From contig UQFH01000006.1 of NCBI GenBank assembly GCA_900540185.1, forward strand, positions 67,282 through 131,281: a DNA stretch of 64,000 nucleotides, in the 5' to 3' direction. This document shows, in pieces, positions 34,290 through 43,832 of the stretch. Source of the stretch: an uncultured Eubacteriales bacterium. GTDB lineage: Bacteria > Bacillota > Clostridia > Tissierellales > Peptoniphilaceae. A program made the position numbers and the translations under genes. Positions within the stretch are counted from its first letter, which is position 1; the number at the start of each line of letters is the position of its first letter. The notes under the pieces were generated by a model, which was not told where the DNA came from, ran no database searches, and worked only from the letters and a program-made list of their open reading frames with translations.

Positions 34290-35214
34290 TCTTTTCTACC
34301 CCCAACAATTTCATAATAAGTGCCATTCTAACAAACATACCGTTCTTAACTTGTCTGAAATACCAAGCTCTTGGGTCCTCATCAACTTCGTATGCGATTT
34401 CATTTACACGTGGAAGCGGATGGAGAACTGCAAGATCTGATTTTGCATTTTTAAGTTTTTCCAAATCAAGTACATATGAATCCTTCAAACGTACATAATC
34501 GGCTTCGTTGAAGAATCTTTCCTTTTGAACTCTCGTCATATATAAAACATCAAGTTTGTCGATTACATCTTCGAGTTTTATGTGTTCTTCATATTCCAAA
34601 TTGTTTGCATCGAGCACAGTTGCTTTGAAATAGTCCGGAACTTGAAGTTCTTCAGGAGAAATCAAAATGAATTTAATATTTTTGTGAATACTCATAGCTT
34701 TTATAAGGGAATGAACAGTTCTTCCGAATTTCAAGTCGCCGCAAAGACCGATTGTCAAATCGTCAAGTCTGCCCTTGCTTTCTCTTATTGTAAACAAGTC
34801 CGTAAGAGTTTGAGTCGGGTGTTGGTGTCCGCCGTCTCCTGCGTTAATGAGCGGAACATATGTGAATTCTGCAGCGAAATTCGGTGCACCTTCTTTTGGA
34901 TGTCTCATTGTGATAATGTCGGAATATGAGCCTACTGTTCTTATTGTATCTCTCAAAGATTCGCCCTTCGCAACAGAAGATGAGCCCGGCTCCGAAAAAC
35001 CAATAACTTCGCCGCCAAGTCTTAACATGGCTGCTTCAAATGAAAATCTGGTTCTCGTGCTGGGCTCATAAAATAGAGTTGCTAATAATTTGCCTTTACA
35101 AACGTCAAGGTAATCAACAGGGTTTTCTTTAATTTTTTTTGCCAAATCCATAACTTCGTCTAGCTCGGCCATACTGAAATTCGTAGGGTCGATATAATTT
35201 CTTCCTTTAAGCAT
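34282..35214 (-). CDS. pyrB: aspartate carbamoyltransferase catalytic chain
   Basis: A 310-residue enzyme condensing carbamoyl phosphate with aspartate. The carbamoyl-phosphate loop YEPSTRTRFSFEAAM and HPTQTLTDLFTI, plus HPLPRVNEIAYEVD, are all present. First gene of the pyr operon with AGGAGG and a strong promoter. The genes for carbamoyl phosphate synthase and dihydroorotase (pyrC) are not in this window. Confidence 0.97.
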   Translation of the reverse strand: MLKGRNYIDPTNFSMAELDEVMDLAKKIKENPVDYLDVCKGKLLATLFYEPSTRTRFSFEAAMLRLGGEVIGFSEPGSSSVAKGESLRDTIRTVGSYSDIITMRHPKEGAPNFAAEFTYVPLINAGDGGHQHPTQTLTDLFTIRESKGRLDDLTIGLCGDLKFGRTVHSLIKAMSIHKNIKFILISPEELQVPDYFKATVLDANNLEYEEHIKLEDVIDKLDVLYMTRVQKERFFNEADYVRLKDSYVLDLEKLKNAKSDLAVLHPLPRVNEIAYEVDEDPRAWYFRQVKNGMFVRMALIMKLLGVEKNA

Positions 35215-35267
35215 AATACCTCCTCAAAACAAACAAAATTCTGTCTTTCAATTTAACTTTTCTATAT

Positions 35268-35296
35268 ATTTTACACGAACCGAAAAATTTTGTCAA
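35268..35296 (-). promoter_or_regulatory. pyr operon promoter
   Basis: TTGACA (35291-35296), a 17-base spacer and TAAAAT (35268-35273) on the minus strand. Only about 45 bases separate the expected start of transcription from the pyrB ATG, too short for a PyrR-type attenuator, and no such hairpin is visible. Confidence 0.85.
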
Positions 35297-35344
35297 TAGA
35301 AAAATAGAAAAAATTCTTAATTTAAAAAATATTTTTCAGGCTTT

Positions 35345-35376
35345 TAAAAAATCGGAGCAGAAAATTCGCTCCGATT
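35345..35376 (-). terminator. terminator of the corC-dnaE-pfkA-pyk operon
   Basis: An 8-9 bp stem (ATCGGAGC / GCTCCGAT) with a 9-base loop, then U residues on the minus strand, directly after the dCMP deaminase stop. Confidence 0.9.
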
Positions 35377-35382
35377 AAATCA

Positions 35383-35808
35383 TTAACTTTCAACTTTTAA
35401 AACTTCAATATTGTTTCTCTTTAAAAGCAGAAGTGCATAGTCGTCAATTCTGTAACTGTTTTCATAAACAATTCTGTTTATACCCGCTTGAATGAGACTC
35501 TTCGTGCAATTTAGACATGGAAAATGCGTAACATAGGCGGTGCAACCTTTGACCGAAATGCCTTCCTTTGCACAATAAAGAAGCGCATTCATCTCGGCGT
35601 GAATAGTTGCAATGCAGTGGCCGTCTCTCATGGTGTGACCGACGTCAATACAGTGCGGATTCCCGCTAACACTTCCGTTGTATCCTGTCGAAACAATTCT
35701 ATGGTCCGAATTTACAAGAACGCAACCGACAAATGCACGGTCGCATGTCGACCTTTCCGCGACTTTTCTTGTAATATCCATAAAATATTCATCCCAACTT
35801 TGTCTCAT
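35383..35808 (-). CDS. dCMP deaminase / ComEB-like cytidylate deaminase
   Basis: A 141-residue zinc deaminase, probably converting dCMP to dUMP for thymidylate synthesis. The zinc site is HAEMNALL with catalytic Glu, and PCLNC; the N-terminal WDEYFMDITRKVAERSTC is typical of the ComEB/dCMP deaminase group. Its start is directly adjacent to the stop of the FMN reductase gene. Distinguishing dCMP deaminase from ComEB-named homologues is not possible from sequence alone. Confidence 0.9.
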   Translation of the reverse strand: MRQSWDEYFMDITRKVAERSTCDRAFVGCVLVNSDHRIVSTGYNGSVSGNPHCIDVGHTMRDGHCIATIHAEMNALLYCAKEGISVKGCTAYVTHFPCLNCTKSLIQAGINRIVYENSYRIDDYALLLLKRNNIEVLKVES

Positions 35809-36306
35809 TTAAAGTCCTTCCGCGAAAGAAACAATTCTTTCGTCTGTTTGTTCATCCCAAGTGCCCGTTTCCATATTTATTGAAACAAACAAGTCCTTCG
35901 GATAAAATTTCACTCCAAGCATTGCCAAAATTCCCTTTAAATCCTTTTGCATTCTTGCAGTTCCGATAAATGAAAGTGATGCTCCGCAAACCGCTGCAGA
36001 TTTGCCAACGATTGCAGGCTTATTGTCGCCATAAGGACGGCTCAGCCAGTCGATTGCATTTTTGAGAGTTCCCGGAACTGTGTAATTATATTCCGGGCTT
36101 ACAAAGACAACTCTGTCCGCAGCAACTACTTTTTCTCTTAAATTGCTTACAACTTTCGGCGGATTTGCTTCAAGGTCTTCGTTCATAAAAACCATATCGT
36201 TTAAAACTATCACCTCTCCACCCGTCACTTCCTGCATTCTTTCAGCCAATTTTTTGTTGTACGAATCTTTTCTAAGTGAGCCTACAATATAAACAACTTT
36301 ACTCAT
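35809..36306 (-). CDS. NAD(P)H-dependent FMN reductase family protein
   Basis: A 165-residue flavodoxin-fold protein of the FMN_red family. The flavin-phosphate loop YIVGSLRKDSYNKKLAERM is at the N-terminus; the second flavin motif is FVSPEYNYTVPGTLKNAIDW. Such enzymes reduce FMN, quinones or azo compounds with NAD(P)H. The exact substrate cannot be told. It lies one base after pyk and is followed directly by dCMP deaminase. Confidence 0.88.
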   Translation of the reverse strand: MSKVVYIVGSLRKDSYNKKLAERMQEVTGGEVIVLNDMVFMNEDLEANPPKVVSNLREKVVAADRVVFVSPEYNYTVPGTLKNAIDWLSRPYGDNKPAIVGKSAAVCGASLSFIGTARMQKDLKGILAMLGVKFYPKDLFVSINMETGTWDEQTDERIVSFAEGL

Positions 36307-36307
36307 A

Positions 36308-38050
36308 TTAAATCTCCCCTTTAAAAATTTCTCCGGTCTTAATATCGACAGTTATAATATCCCCGGTCTTAATATTCTTCGTCGCATCGGCGACACCGAC
36401 AATTGTCGGCACTTTTAAATTAAGCCCGATTATTGCGCCGCTGCTTGTAAGCCCGCCCTCTTCTGTAACAATTGCACCGGCTCTTTCGGCAAATGAAACC
36501 ATATCTCTTTCCATACCGATTGTAACAATAATATCTCCGTCTTTAAAATCGCTCAAAAGCTCTTCCGCAGAATTTGCAATTACTGCTCTTGCGGTAACCT
36601 TTCCGGTCCCGATTCCCATTCCTTTTCCTAACATCTTTGACAATATCTCGACTTTAAGCATATTGGTCGAGCCGCTTTTTCCAACCGGCAAACCTGCTGT
36701 TAAAACTACGAGATCTCCTTCCTTTAATATATTTCCCATGCATTTATTGATGCCTTCATCAAAAATTTTGTCCGCATCTTTATCTTCATTCACCAAAATC
36801 GGATATACTCCCCATTCGAGTGAAAGTTTTCTCAAAGCCCTTTCGCTCGGAGTTATTGCAATTATATCCGTCTGCGGTCTAAATTTCGAAATCGCTCTTG
36901 CAGTCCCGCCGCTTTTTGAAAGACTTATAATCGCACTCGCTCCCAAATTGTTCGCAATATTAACGGCGCTGTTTGCAATCGAGTTCGTAATGCTGAGCGA
37001 ATGCTTTTCCGCAAACATTCCCGAAACTCTCCTGTATTCCTCGCCCTCTTCGGTCGAAATCGCAATTCTCGCCATCATATCTACCGATTTGTCCGGATAT
37101 TTTCCCGCAGCCGTCTCGCCCGAAAGCATGACTGCGCTTGTTCCATCAATTATTGCATTTGCAACGTCCATCACTTCCGCTCTCGTCGGTCTCGGATTTC
37201 TTATCATCGAATCGAGCATCTGCGTCGCCGTGATTGAAATTTTTCCGGCTTCGTTGCATTTTTTTATGAGTTCTTTTTGAACGTGCGGGATTTCTTCCGG
37301 ATTTATCTCGACTCCAAGGTCTCCCCTCGCAATCATTATCCCGTCGGAAACTTCGAGAATCGCATCCATATTGTGAACGCCTGCTCTGTTTTCGATTTTC
37401 GAAATCACTCCGATTTTATATCCGTCGTTCTCCTCGAGAATCCTCCTTATGGAAAGAACGTCTTCCCTCGTCCTTATAAAACTTGCGGCAATATAGTCGA
37501 CGTCATTTTTTATTCCGAAAATTATATCGCTTATGTCCCCCGGCGTGAGAGCCGGAAGTTTCACCTTCGCATCCGGAATGTTAACTCCTTTTCTGTCCGA
37601 GAGTTCACCGCTGTTTACGGCGACCATATGCACATCCTTTTCGTCTTTATCTACAATCTTAAATTCGACAAGTCCGTCGTCAATCAAAACTCGACCACCG
37701 ACAACCACATCATTTGAAATTTCTTTATATGAAACCGAAACTTTCGTCTCATCGCCTTCAACCGCTTCGGTTGTAAGTGTGAACTTTTGTCCCTGGTTGA
37801 TAAATATTTTGCCGTTTTTAAAAACTCCGATTCTTATTTCCGGTCCCTTCGTGTCAAGCATTATCGCAACCGGCACATTTAGTTTTTCTCGAACTTTTTT
37901 TATCCTTTCGATTCGAAGAGCGTGTTCCTCGTGTGTGCCGTGAGAAAAATTAAGTCTCATAACATTCACTCCGAAATTTATAAGTCTTTCAAGCATCTCC
38001 TCCGAATCCGAAGCGGGCCCTATTGTTGCAACGATTTTTGTTTTTTTCAA
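36308..38050 (-). CDS. pyk: pyruvate kinase with C-terminal PEP-utiliser domain
   Basis: A 580-residue glycolytic enzyme that makes pyruvate and ATP from PEP and ADP. N-terminal KIVATIGPASDSEEML, the catalytic MIARGDLGVEI and ITATQMLDSMIRNPRPTRAE motifs, then the allosteric domain. From about residue 475 there is the extra PEP-utilising-like domain seen in Bacillus and many Firmicutes (GTGKVTARAVIANS, EEGGLTSSGAIIGL). The start is a TTG codon at 38050 after AGGAGGGG; no in-frame ATG lies nearby. It follows pfkA by 15 bases. Confidence 0.96.
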   Translation of the reverse strand: MKKTKIVATIGPASDSEEMLERLINFGVNVMRLNFSHGTHEEHALRIERIKKVREKLNVPVAIMLDTKGPEIRIGVFKNGKIFINQGQKFTLTTEAVEGDETKVSVSYKEISNDVVVGGRVLIDDGLVEFKIVDKDEKDVHMVAVNSGELSDRKGVNIPDAKVKLPALTPGDISDIIFGIKNDVDYIAASFIRTREDVLSIRRILEENDGYKIGVISKIENRAGVHNMDAILEVSDGIMIARGDLGVEINPEEIPHVQKELIKKCNEAGKISITATQMLDSMIRNPRPTRAEVMDVANAIIDGTSAVMLSGETAAGKYPDKSVDMMARIAISTEEGEEYRRVSGMFAEKHSLSITNSIANSAVNIANNLGASAIISLSKSGGTARAISKFRPQTDIIAITPSERALRKLSLEWGVYPILVNEDKDADKIFDEGINKCMGNILKEGDLVVLTAGLPVGKSGSTNMLKVEILSKMLGKGMGIGTGKVTARAVIANSAEELLSDFKDGDIIVTIGMERDMVSFAERAGAIVTEEGGLTSSGAIIGLNLKVPTIVGVADATKNIKTGDIITVDIKTGEIFKGEI

Positions 38051-38065
38051 AATACCCCTCCTATT

Positions 38066-39025
38066 TTAAATAGACAATATTTTTGCAATGTCGAGTAATT
38101 TCGAGTTAAAAATTTTCTTCTTTTGAAGCGCCTCTTCGACATCCATCTTAAAAATTTCATTCCCGTTCATTCCAAGCGAAAATCCCGACTCGCCGTTTTT
38201 TAAAAGCGTGACCGCTTCGTGTCCCATTCCGCTTCCCAAAATTCTATCAAAAACCGTCGGAGTTCCGCCTCGTTGGACGTGCCCCAAAACGGTGACCCTG
38301 GTTTCTATTCCTGTGCGTTCCTCAAAAGCGTCCCTCAACTTGTACGTGTCGGTCGAGCCTTCGGCAACCACAATAATATGGTGCCTTTTTCCACGTTTTT
38401 TTCCGCTTATCGCCTTTGAAACAAGTTCTTCAATATTCACGGGTTCTTCCGGAACGAAAATCGTTTCCGCACCGCCGGCAAGTCCGGAATAAAGCGCAAT
38501 GTCTCCGCAGTTTCTTCCCATAACTTCGACAATATTTGCCCTTCCGTGCGCCGATGAAGTGTCCCGCAGTTTACTGATTGCGTCCGCAACTGTTTCAAGC
38601 GCCGTCATAAATCCGATTGTATAATTCGTATAGCCCAAATCGTTGTCTATAGTCGCCGGAATCGAAATCGTTTTTACGCCTAGTTTGTGAAGAGCAAGTG
38701 CCCCTCTCATACTTCCGTCTCCGCCGATTACAACAACGCCTTCAATCCCATTTTGTTTGAGCGTTTCGACCGCTTTTTGTTTTCCCTCGTCCGTCATAAA
38801 CTCATCCGACCTTGCAGTGCCCAAAATTGTACCGCCTCTGTGAATTATATCCGCAACGCTCGAGAGCTCCATCTTGAATATGTCGCCGTTAATGAGACCG
38901 TTGTATCCCATCTTAACGCCGTAAATTTCTATATTGTTGTAAATAGCCGTTCTTACAACAGCTCTTATCGCGGCGTTCATGCCCGGTGCATCGCCGCCGC
39001 TCGTTAAAATTGCAATTCTTTTCAT
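38066..39025 (-). CDS. pfkA: ATP-dependent 6-phosphofructokinase
   Basis: A 319-residue phosphofructokinase. GGDAPGMNAAIRAVVR at 10-25, ATP site GGDGSMRGA at 101-109 (Gly-104 indicates ATP rather than pyrophosphate use), catalytic TIDNDL at 125-130 and MGRNCGDIALYSGLAGGAE for substrate binding. Full length. The start is only 2 bases after the dnaE stop and has a weak ribosome site, suggesting coupled translation. dnaE-pfkA-pyk is a common Firmicutes order. Confidence 0.97.
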   Translation of the reverse strand: MKRIAILTSGGDAPGMNAAIRAVVRTAIYNNIEIYGVKMGYNGLINGDIFKMELSSVADIIHRGGTILGTARSDEFMTDEGKQKAVETLKQNGIEGVVVIGGDGSMRGALALHKLGVKTISIPATIDNDLGYTNYTIGFMTALETVADAISKLRDTSSAHGRANIVEVMGRNCGDIALYSGLAGGAETIFVPEEPVNIEELVSKAISGKKRGKRHHIIVVAEGSTDTYKLRDAFEERTGIETRVTVLGHVQRGGTPTVFDRILGSGMGHEAVTLLKNGESGFSLGMNGNEIFKMDVEEALQKKKIFNSKLLDIAKILSI

Positions 39026-39027
39026 AT

Positions 39028-42000
39028 CTATTCCGCGACCTTTACATTCGCCTCTCCCAATATTTTCTTTAAACTTTCGAGATTTTCCTTTGTCGCATTT
39101 AAATTCGCTGCCTCAGGAAAAACTCCGCTCTCGCCTGTTTCTTCAAAATAGAAAACAGCTTCCGACGTTCCCGGATTTCTTCTTATAAAATCCTTCGCCG
39201 TGTCGAGAACCGTGTCTCCGCACCCTTTTATTACCCTTATATAAACCTTGTCAATCAATGACAAAGGCTCGATATCGTTCACAATTATATTCGGCTCTCT
39301 AACATCACTGTAATTTATAGTTCCTCGAATCACAATCTTCGCGCCTGTTCTTATATATCTTTGAAGCTTTGCATACTGCGACGGGAAAACGACCGCTTCA
39401 ATAAGCCCAGTTAAATCTTCAAAACTTATGATCGCCATCTTTTCATTCTTCTTTGTGAGTGTAAATCTACATTCCTTGATAAATCCGGCAAGACTAACTC
39501 TTGAAAACTTCATCGGCACGCCGTTTGAAAGATAATCTTCATAGCTTTCAAAAATATCGTTTCTCGTCGTCGAAGCAACTTTTTTAATCACATCTTCATA
39601 TTGTCTAAGCGGATGACTTGAAACATAAACTCCGAGCACTTCTCTTTCTTTTGCAAGAAGCTCGTCGTCGTCAAATTCCTCGTAGTGTGCGGTTTGTTCT
39701 TTCGCACTTCCCGCTCCACCGAACATTGAAAACTGTCCCTCGATATTCGATTTTCTTTCAAGTGAAAGCGACGACAAAACTCCATCATATGTGTTAAGAG
39801 CAGTTCGTCTGTTTATGCCGAGAGTATCGAAAGCACCCGCATAAATAAGCGCCTCTATTGAACGTTTATTTAGTGCTGTTTTGTCAATCGAGTAAACTCT
39901 GTCAAACATTTCTTTCATACTTTCGAATTTACCTTTTTCGCGCGCCTTCATAATCGCACGAACTGTATTCACCCCGAGACCTTTAACTCCCTTTAGTCCG
40001 AATCTGACTCCGTCTCCTTCGGTTTTAAACACCCAATTTGACTCGTTAACAGACGGTTTTAAAATCGTCACTCCGAATTTTCTCGCTTCGTCTACATAAA
40101 GTTGCATCTTCGATTGGTCTCCTGCAATCGAGGTCAAAATACTTGCGAAAAATTCTTTCGGATAGTGCACCTTGAGCCATGCTGTTCTCCATGCGTCAAG
40201 ACTGTAGACCGCCGAGTGCGATTTATTAAATGCATATTTTGCAAAGTCTATCATATCGTCATATATGCCGTTTGCAAGCTCGGCGCTGAAGCCTTTTTTA
40301 ATTGCGCCGTCGACAAAAATCGGACGTTCTCTTTCCATCACATCCATTTTCTTTTTACTCATCGCACGCCTTATGTTGTCAGCCTGTCCAAGCGTGTAGC
40401 CTCCGACTTTTTCAACAATTGCCATAACCTGTTCTTGGAAAACGATGACCCCGTAGGTGTCCTTCAAAATTTCTTCCAAAATCGGGTGCCCGTAGTTTAC
40501 TTTTTCCTCGCCGTTTTTTCTCCTGCAAAAATCCGGAATTGAGTTCATCGGTCCCGGTCTAAAAAGCGAGTTCGCCGCAATCAAATCTTCAAATCTCTCA
40601 ACTTTTAGTTCCTTCAAAAAGTTTCGCATTCCCGGCGACTCAAATTGAAAAACGCCGATTGTGTCCACATCTCTGAAAAGTTTTATTGTTTCCGGATCCG
40701 TGAGGGACATATCTTTGAATGAAATTTCCCTGTTGTAGTTTTCTTCAATCATCTTGATTGCATCGTCAATCACCGTGAGCGTTCGAAGTCCTAAAAAGTC
40801 CATCTTCAAAAGTCCCAACTCTTCAAGTGTCGTCATGTCAAACTGTGTAACCAAAATGTCCGATGCTATTGCAAGCGGTGCATATTCAACGAGCGGATTT
40901 TTTGAAATAACAACTCCCGCCGCATGGGTCGAAATATGTCTTACATGTCCCTCAATACGCTTGCTGAAATTTATAAGTTTTTTTACATCTTCGTTCGTTT
41001 CATAAAATTCTTTCAGCTCCGGATTTTGCTCCAATGCTTTGTCGATTGTCATATCGAGCGCAAACGGCACCATCTTTGCAACCCTGTCCACAAAGTTGTA
41101 ATTTAGACCGAGCACACGTCCCACATCGCGAATCGCACCCTTCGCCTGCATAGTTCCGAAAGTTGCAATTTGCGCAACTTGATTTTCTCCATATTTTTCC
41201 CTGACATATTCGATGACCTCGCCCCGTCTTTCGTAGCAGAAGTCGATGTCTATATCCGGCATTGTTACCCTTTCCGGATTTAAAAATCTTTCAAAATATA
41301 AATCATATTTTAACGGATCCATGTCGACGATGCCGAGCGCATAACAAACAATTGAACCGACGCTCGAACCGCGCCCCGGTCCGACCGGAATGCCTCTACT
41401 TTGTGCAAACAAAATAAAATCCTGCACAATAAGGAAGTAGTCGACAAATCCCATGCTCTTGATAATCCCGAGCTCATGCTCCATTCTCTCAAGAACCGGC
41501 TCCGGAATTTTTCCGTCAAATCCATATCTCTCCATCAAACCTTCAAGCGTCACTCTCTTCAAATATTCAAAGTGGTCCTCGCCGTTCGGCACTTCGAAAT
41601 TCGGCAAGTGATAGTGTCCGAATTCAAATTCGACATTGCACTTCTCCGCAACTTCCTCGGTGTTTGTAATCGCTTCCGGAATATCCTCAAATCTTTCCAG
41701 CATCTCTTCTTCGCTCTTAAAATAAAACTCATCGGAGTCAAACTTCATCCTGTCCTCGTCCTGCAAAGTCTTTCCGGTCGCAATCGCCATAAGTATTTCC
41801 TGAATCATTGCGTCTTCTTTATTTAAATAGTGGCAGTCGTTAGTTGCAACAATTTTTGTGCCGGTGTTTTTCGAAAGCTCCATAAAAAACTTCTTTACAT
41901 ACGTTTCCTCCGGAATGCCGTGATTTTGTATTTCTAAATAAAAATCATCGCCGAAAATTCCTTTGTAAAATTCAAACGCTTCTCTTGCGCCCTTCAAATC

Positions 42001-42444
42001 GCGATTCAAATATTTTCTTTGAATCTCACCGCTAAGGCATGCAGAAAGTGCGACAAGTCCTTCGCTATGTTCTCTCAAAAATTCACGGCTCACTCTCGGT
42101 TTATAATAAAATCCGTTTTGCCAGCTTTCTGTCGAAATCTTAAACAGATTTTTCAGTCCCTCATTATTTTTGCATAACAAAATAAGGTGATAGTACTCCT
42201 TGTCCTCAGGAGTTTTGCTGTTGTGATCACCTTTTGATATATAAATCTCAGAGCCTATTATAGGCTTGATTCCCTCTTTTTTCAGTGCTTTGTAAAAATT
42301 GACCGCGCCGAACATATTGCCGTGGTCAGTTATAGCAACCGATTTCATATTAAGTTCTTTCGCCCTTTTAACCAAATCCTCAATCTTTATCTCGCCGTCA
42401 AGAAGCGAGTATTCTGTGTGAAGATGCAGATGAGTAAAAGCCAT
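39028..42444 (-). CDS. dnaE: DNA polymerase III alpha subunit DnaE
   Basis: A 1138-residue replicative C-family polymerase of the DnaE type. N-terminal PHP domain (FTHLHLHTEYSLLDG), then the polymerase core with catalytic Asp in PDIDIDFCYERR and PGRGSSVGSIVCYALGI, the tandem HhH region (GLKGVKGLGVNTVRAI), and the OB domain near residues 980-1060. No exonuclease insert, so it is not PolC. Start ATG preceded by AGGGG. It ends 2 bases before pfkA. Confidence 0.97.
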   Translation of the reverse strand: MAFTHLHLHTEYSLLDGEIKIEDLVKRAKELNMKSVAITDHGNMFGAVNFYKALKKEGIKPIIGSEIYISKGDHNSKTPEDKEYYHLILLCKNNEGLKNLFKISTESWQNGFYYKPRVSREFLREHSEGLVALSACLSGEIQRKYLNRDLKGAREAFEFYKGIFGDDFYLEIQNHGIPEETYVKKFFMELSKNTGTKIVATNDCHYLNKEDAMIQEILMAIATGKTLQDEDRMKFDSDEFYFKSEEEMLERFEDIPEAITNTEEVAEKCNVEFEFGHYHLPNFEVPNGEDHFEYLKRVTLEGLMERYGFDGKIPEPVLERMEHELGIIKSMGFVDYFLIVQDFILFAQSRGIPVGPGRGSSVGSIVCYALGIVDMDPLKYDLYFERFLNPERVTMPDIDIDFCYERRGEVIEYVREKYGENQVAQIATFGTMQAKGAIRDVGRVLGLNYNFVDRVAKMVPFALDMTIDKALEQNPELKEFYETNEDVKKLINFSKRIEGHVRHISTHAAGVVISKNPLVEYAPLAIASDILVTQFDMTTLEELGLLKMDFLGLRTLTVIDDAIKMIEENYNREISFKDMSLTDPETIKLFRDVDTIGVFQFESPGMRNFLKELKVERFEDLIAANSLFRPGPMNSIPDFCRRKNGEEKVNYGHPILEEILKDTYGVIVFQEQVMAIVEKVGGYTLGQADNIRRAMSKKKMDVMERERPIFVDGAIKKGFSAELANGIYDDMIDFAKYAFNKSHSAVYSLDAWRTAWLKVHYPKEFFASILTSIAGDQSKMQLYVDEARKFGVTILKPSVNESNWVFKTEGDGVRFGLKGVKGLGVNTVRAIMKAREKGKFESMKEMFDRVYSIDKTALNKRSIEALIYAGAFDTLGINRRTALNTYDGVLSSLSLERKSNIEGQFSMFGGAGSAKEQTAHYEEFDDDELLAKEREVLGVYVSSHPLRQYEDVIKKVASTTRNDIFESYEDYLSNGVPMKFSRVSLAGFIKECRFTLTKKNEKMAIISFEDLTGLIEAVVFPSQYAKLQRYIRTGAKIVIRGTINYSDVREPNIIVNDIEPLSLIDKVYIRVIKGCGDTVLDTAKDFIRRNPGTSEAVFYFEETGESGVFPEAANLNATKENLESLKKILGEANVKVAE

Positions 42445-42458
42445 GATTGCCCCTTTTC

Positions 42459-43667
42459 TTATTTTTGTTTTCTGATTCTTATGCGTGAAATTGTACAGCC
42501 TGCAGCCCTTTCAACCACAAACTCATATCCGTCGGCATAATATACCTCGCCGCGTTTCGGAAATTTCCCGGCAAGTCCGATGACAAAACCCCCGATTGAT
42601 TCGTAGTCCTCGCTTGTAAAATTGGTTCCCAGCGCATCGTTAACGTCTTCAAGGTCCATGTCGCCCTTAACGGAATATTGACCCTTTGAAATGCGTCTTA
42701 GCGGCGTGCTCACTTCGTCATATTCGTCGTCGATGTCACCCACAATTTCTTCAACGATGTCTTCAATGGTGACAAGTCCGGAAGTTCCGCCGTACTCGTC
42801 GACCAAAATCGCAATCGTACTCTTGTGTTTTTTCAAATCCGTTAAAAGCTTGTAACTCGAATTGGACTCAAACTGAAAATATGCCGGCCTCAAAATGCTC
42901 TTTAAATCAAAAGATTCCCTCTTTTGTCCGACCAAATCCTTAACATATAAAAGCCCTACAATGTCGTCTATATTTTCTCCGACAACCGGCAGTCTCGAGA
43001 AGTGTGTATCTTTCACCATGTCCAATAAATCGTCGTAACTGATAGCGATCGGCACTGCGACAATCGAAGTCCTCGGTGTCATAATGTCGCTTGCTTTTGA
43101 ATCCGTTAAATCAAAAACATTTTCAATCATGTTCTTTTCGGATGATTCAACGATTCCTTCCTCGTGGCCTTCATTTAAAATTCCAATCAAATCGTCTTCT
43201 GTTATCTTTTCTCCCTCATCCTCTTTTATGAAAAACTTGGTAAGAGCTGTGAAAAATATATTTATAGGAGTTAAAATGACCACAAAAAACTTTATTATAG
43301 GCGCAACAAAAAGGCCGAATTTTAAACTGTTGTTGCTTGCAAATGTCTTCGGAACAATCTCTCCGAAAATCAAAAGAGTTATAGTCATTACAATCGTAGA
43401 ATAAGTCACACCTCTAGATCCGAATTTCGAAACAAAATAGAGTGTCGAAATACTCGGCGCAATAATATTTACGATATTGTTTCCAATCAAAATTGCGGAA
43501 ATAGTTTTTGCGGAATTCTCAATCAAATCATTGAATATAATTGCATTTCTGTTTCCTTCATCTATGTATTTTCTAAGCTTATATGACTTCGTCGACGTCA
43601 CAACCGTTTCAGATGAAGAAAAAAATGCGCTGAATAAAATTAATATTATTATAAAAATCAGTTCCAT
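42459..43667 (-). CDS. CNNM/CorC-family membrane protein with CBS pair (hemolysin-like)
   Basis: A 402-residue protein with a CNNM transmembrane domain (about 1-170; SSSETVVTSTKSYKL and GEIVPKTFASNN), followed by an acidic link, a pair of CBS domains (VFDLTDSKASDIMTPR, FSRLPVVGENIDDIVGLLYV, VDEYGGTSGLVTIEDIVEEI) and a CorC_HlyC domain to the C-terminus. Family members are linked to Mg2+/Co2+ export or divalent-cation homeostasis. Old names such as hemolysin C are misleading. First gene of the dnaE-pfkA-pyk operon. Confidence 0.92.
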   Translation of the reverse strand: MELIFIIILILFSAFFSSSETVVTSTKSYKLRKYIDEGNRNAIIFNDLIENSAKTISAILIGNNIVNIIAPSISTLYFVSKFGSRGVTYSTIVMTITLLIFGEIVPKTFASNNSLKFGLFVAPIIKFFVVILTPINIFFTALTKFFIKEDEGEKITEDDLIGILNEGHEEGIVESSEKNMIENVFDLTDSKASDIMTPRTSIVAVPIAISYDDLLDMVKDTHFSRLPVVGENIDDIVGLLYVKDLVGQKRESFDLKSILRPAYFQFESNSSYKLLTDLKKHKSTIAILVDEYGGTSGLVTIEDIVEEIVGDIDDEYDEVSTPLRRISKGQYSVKGDMDLEDVNDALGTNFTSEDYESIGGFVIGLAGKFPKRGEVYYADGYEFVVERAAGCTISRIRIRKQK

Positions 43668-43703
43668 AAATACTCCTTTAAATAAAAGTAATCTCTTTAC
43701 TAA

Positions 43704-43732
43704 ATTATATTATAAATCAGTTCTATTTTCAA
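43704..43732 (-). promoter_or_regulatory. promoter of corC-dnaE-pfkA-pyk operon
   Basis: TTGAAA (43727-43732), 17 bases, TATAAT (43704-43709) on the minus strand. It is divergent from the promoter at 43767-43795. Confidence 0.82.
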
Positions 43733-43766
43733 GTGAAGAAACTATAGGTTCTCTACGTTTCGTCAA

Positions 43767-43795
43767 TTGTAATAATAAATAAAATGTGTTAGAAT
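43767..43795 (+). promoter_or_regulatory. promoter of nitroreductase pseudogene and ABC exporter
   Basis: TTGTAA (43767-43772), 17 bases, TAGAAT (43790-43795), about 37 bases before the ATG at 43833. The only upstream promoter seen for the ABC exporter genes. Confidence 0.68.
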
Positions 43796-43832
43796 AAAAA
43801 GTGTGTAAAACACTATTTCAAATTGGAGGTGC

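Noticed and set aside
35215..35300. PyrR-type attenuator before pyrB
   Set aside because: The leader is only about 45 bases and lacks the anti-antiterminator and terminator hairpins.
36663..37280. 205-codon plus-strand frame opposite pyk
   Set aside because: Mirror of the pyruvate kinase reading frame; no start signals or recognisable protein.
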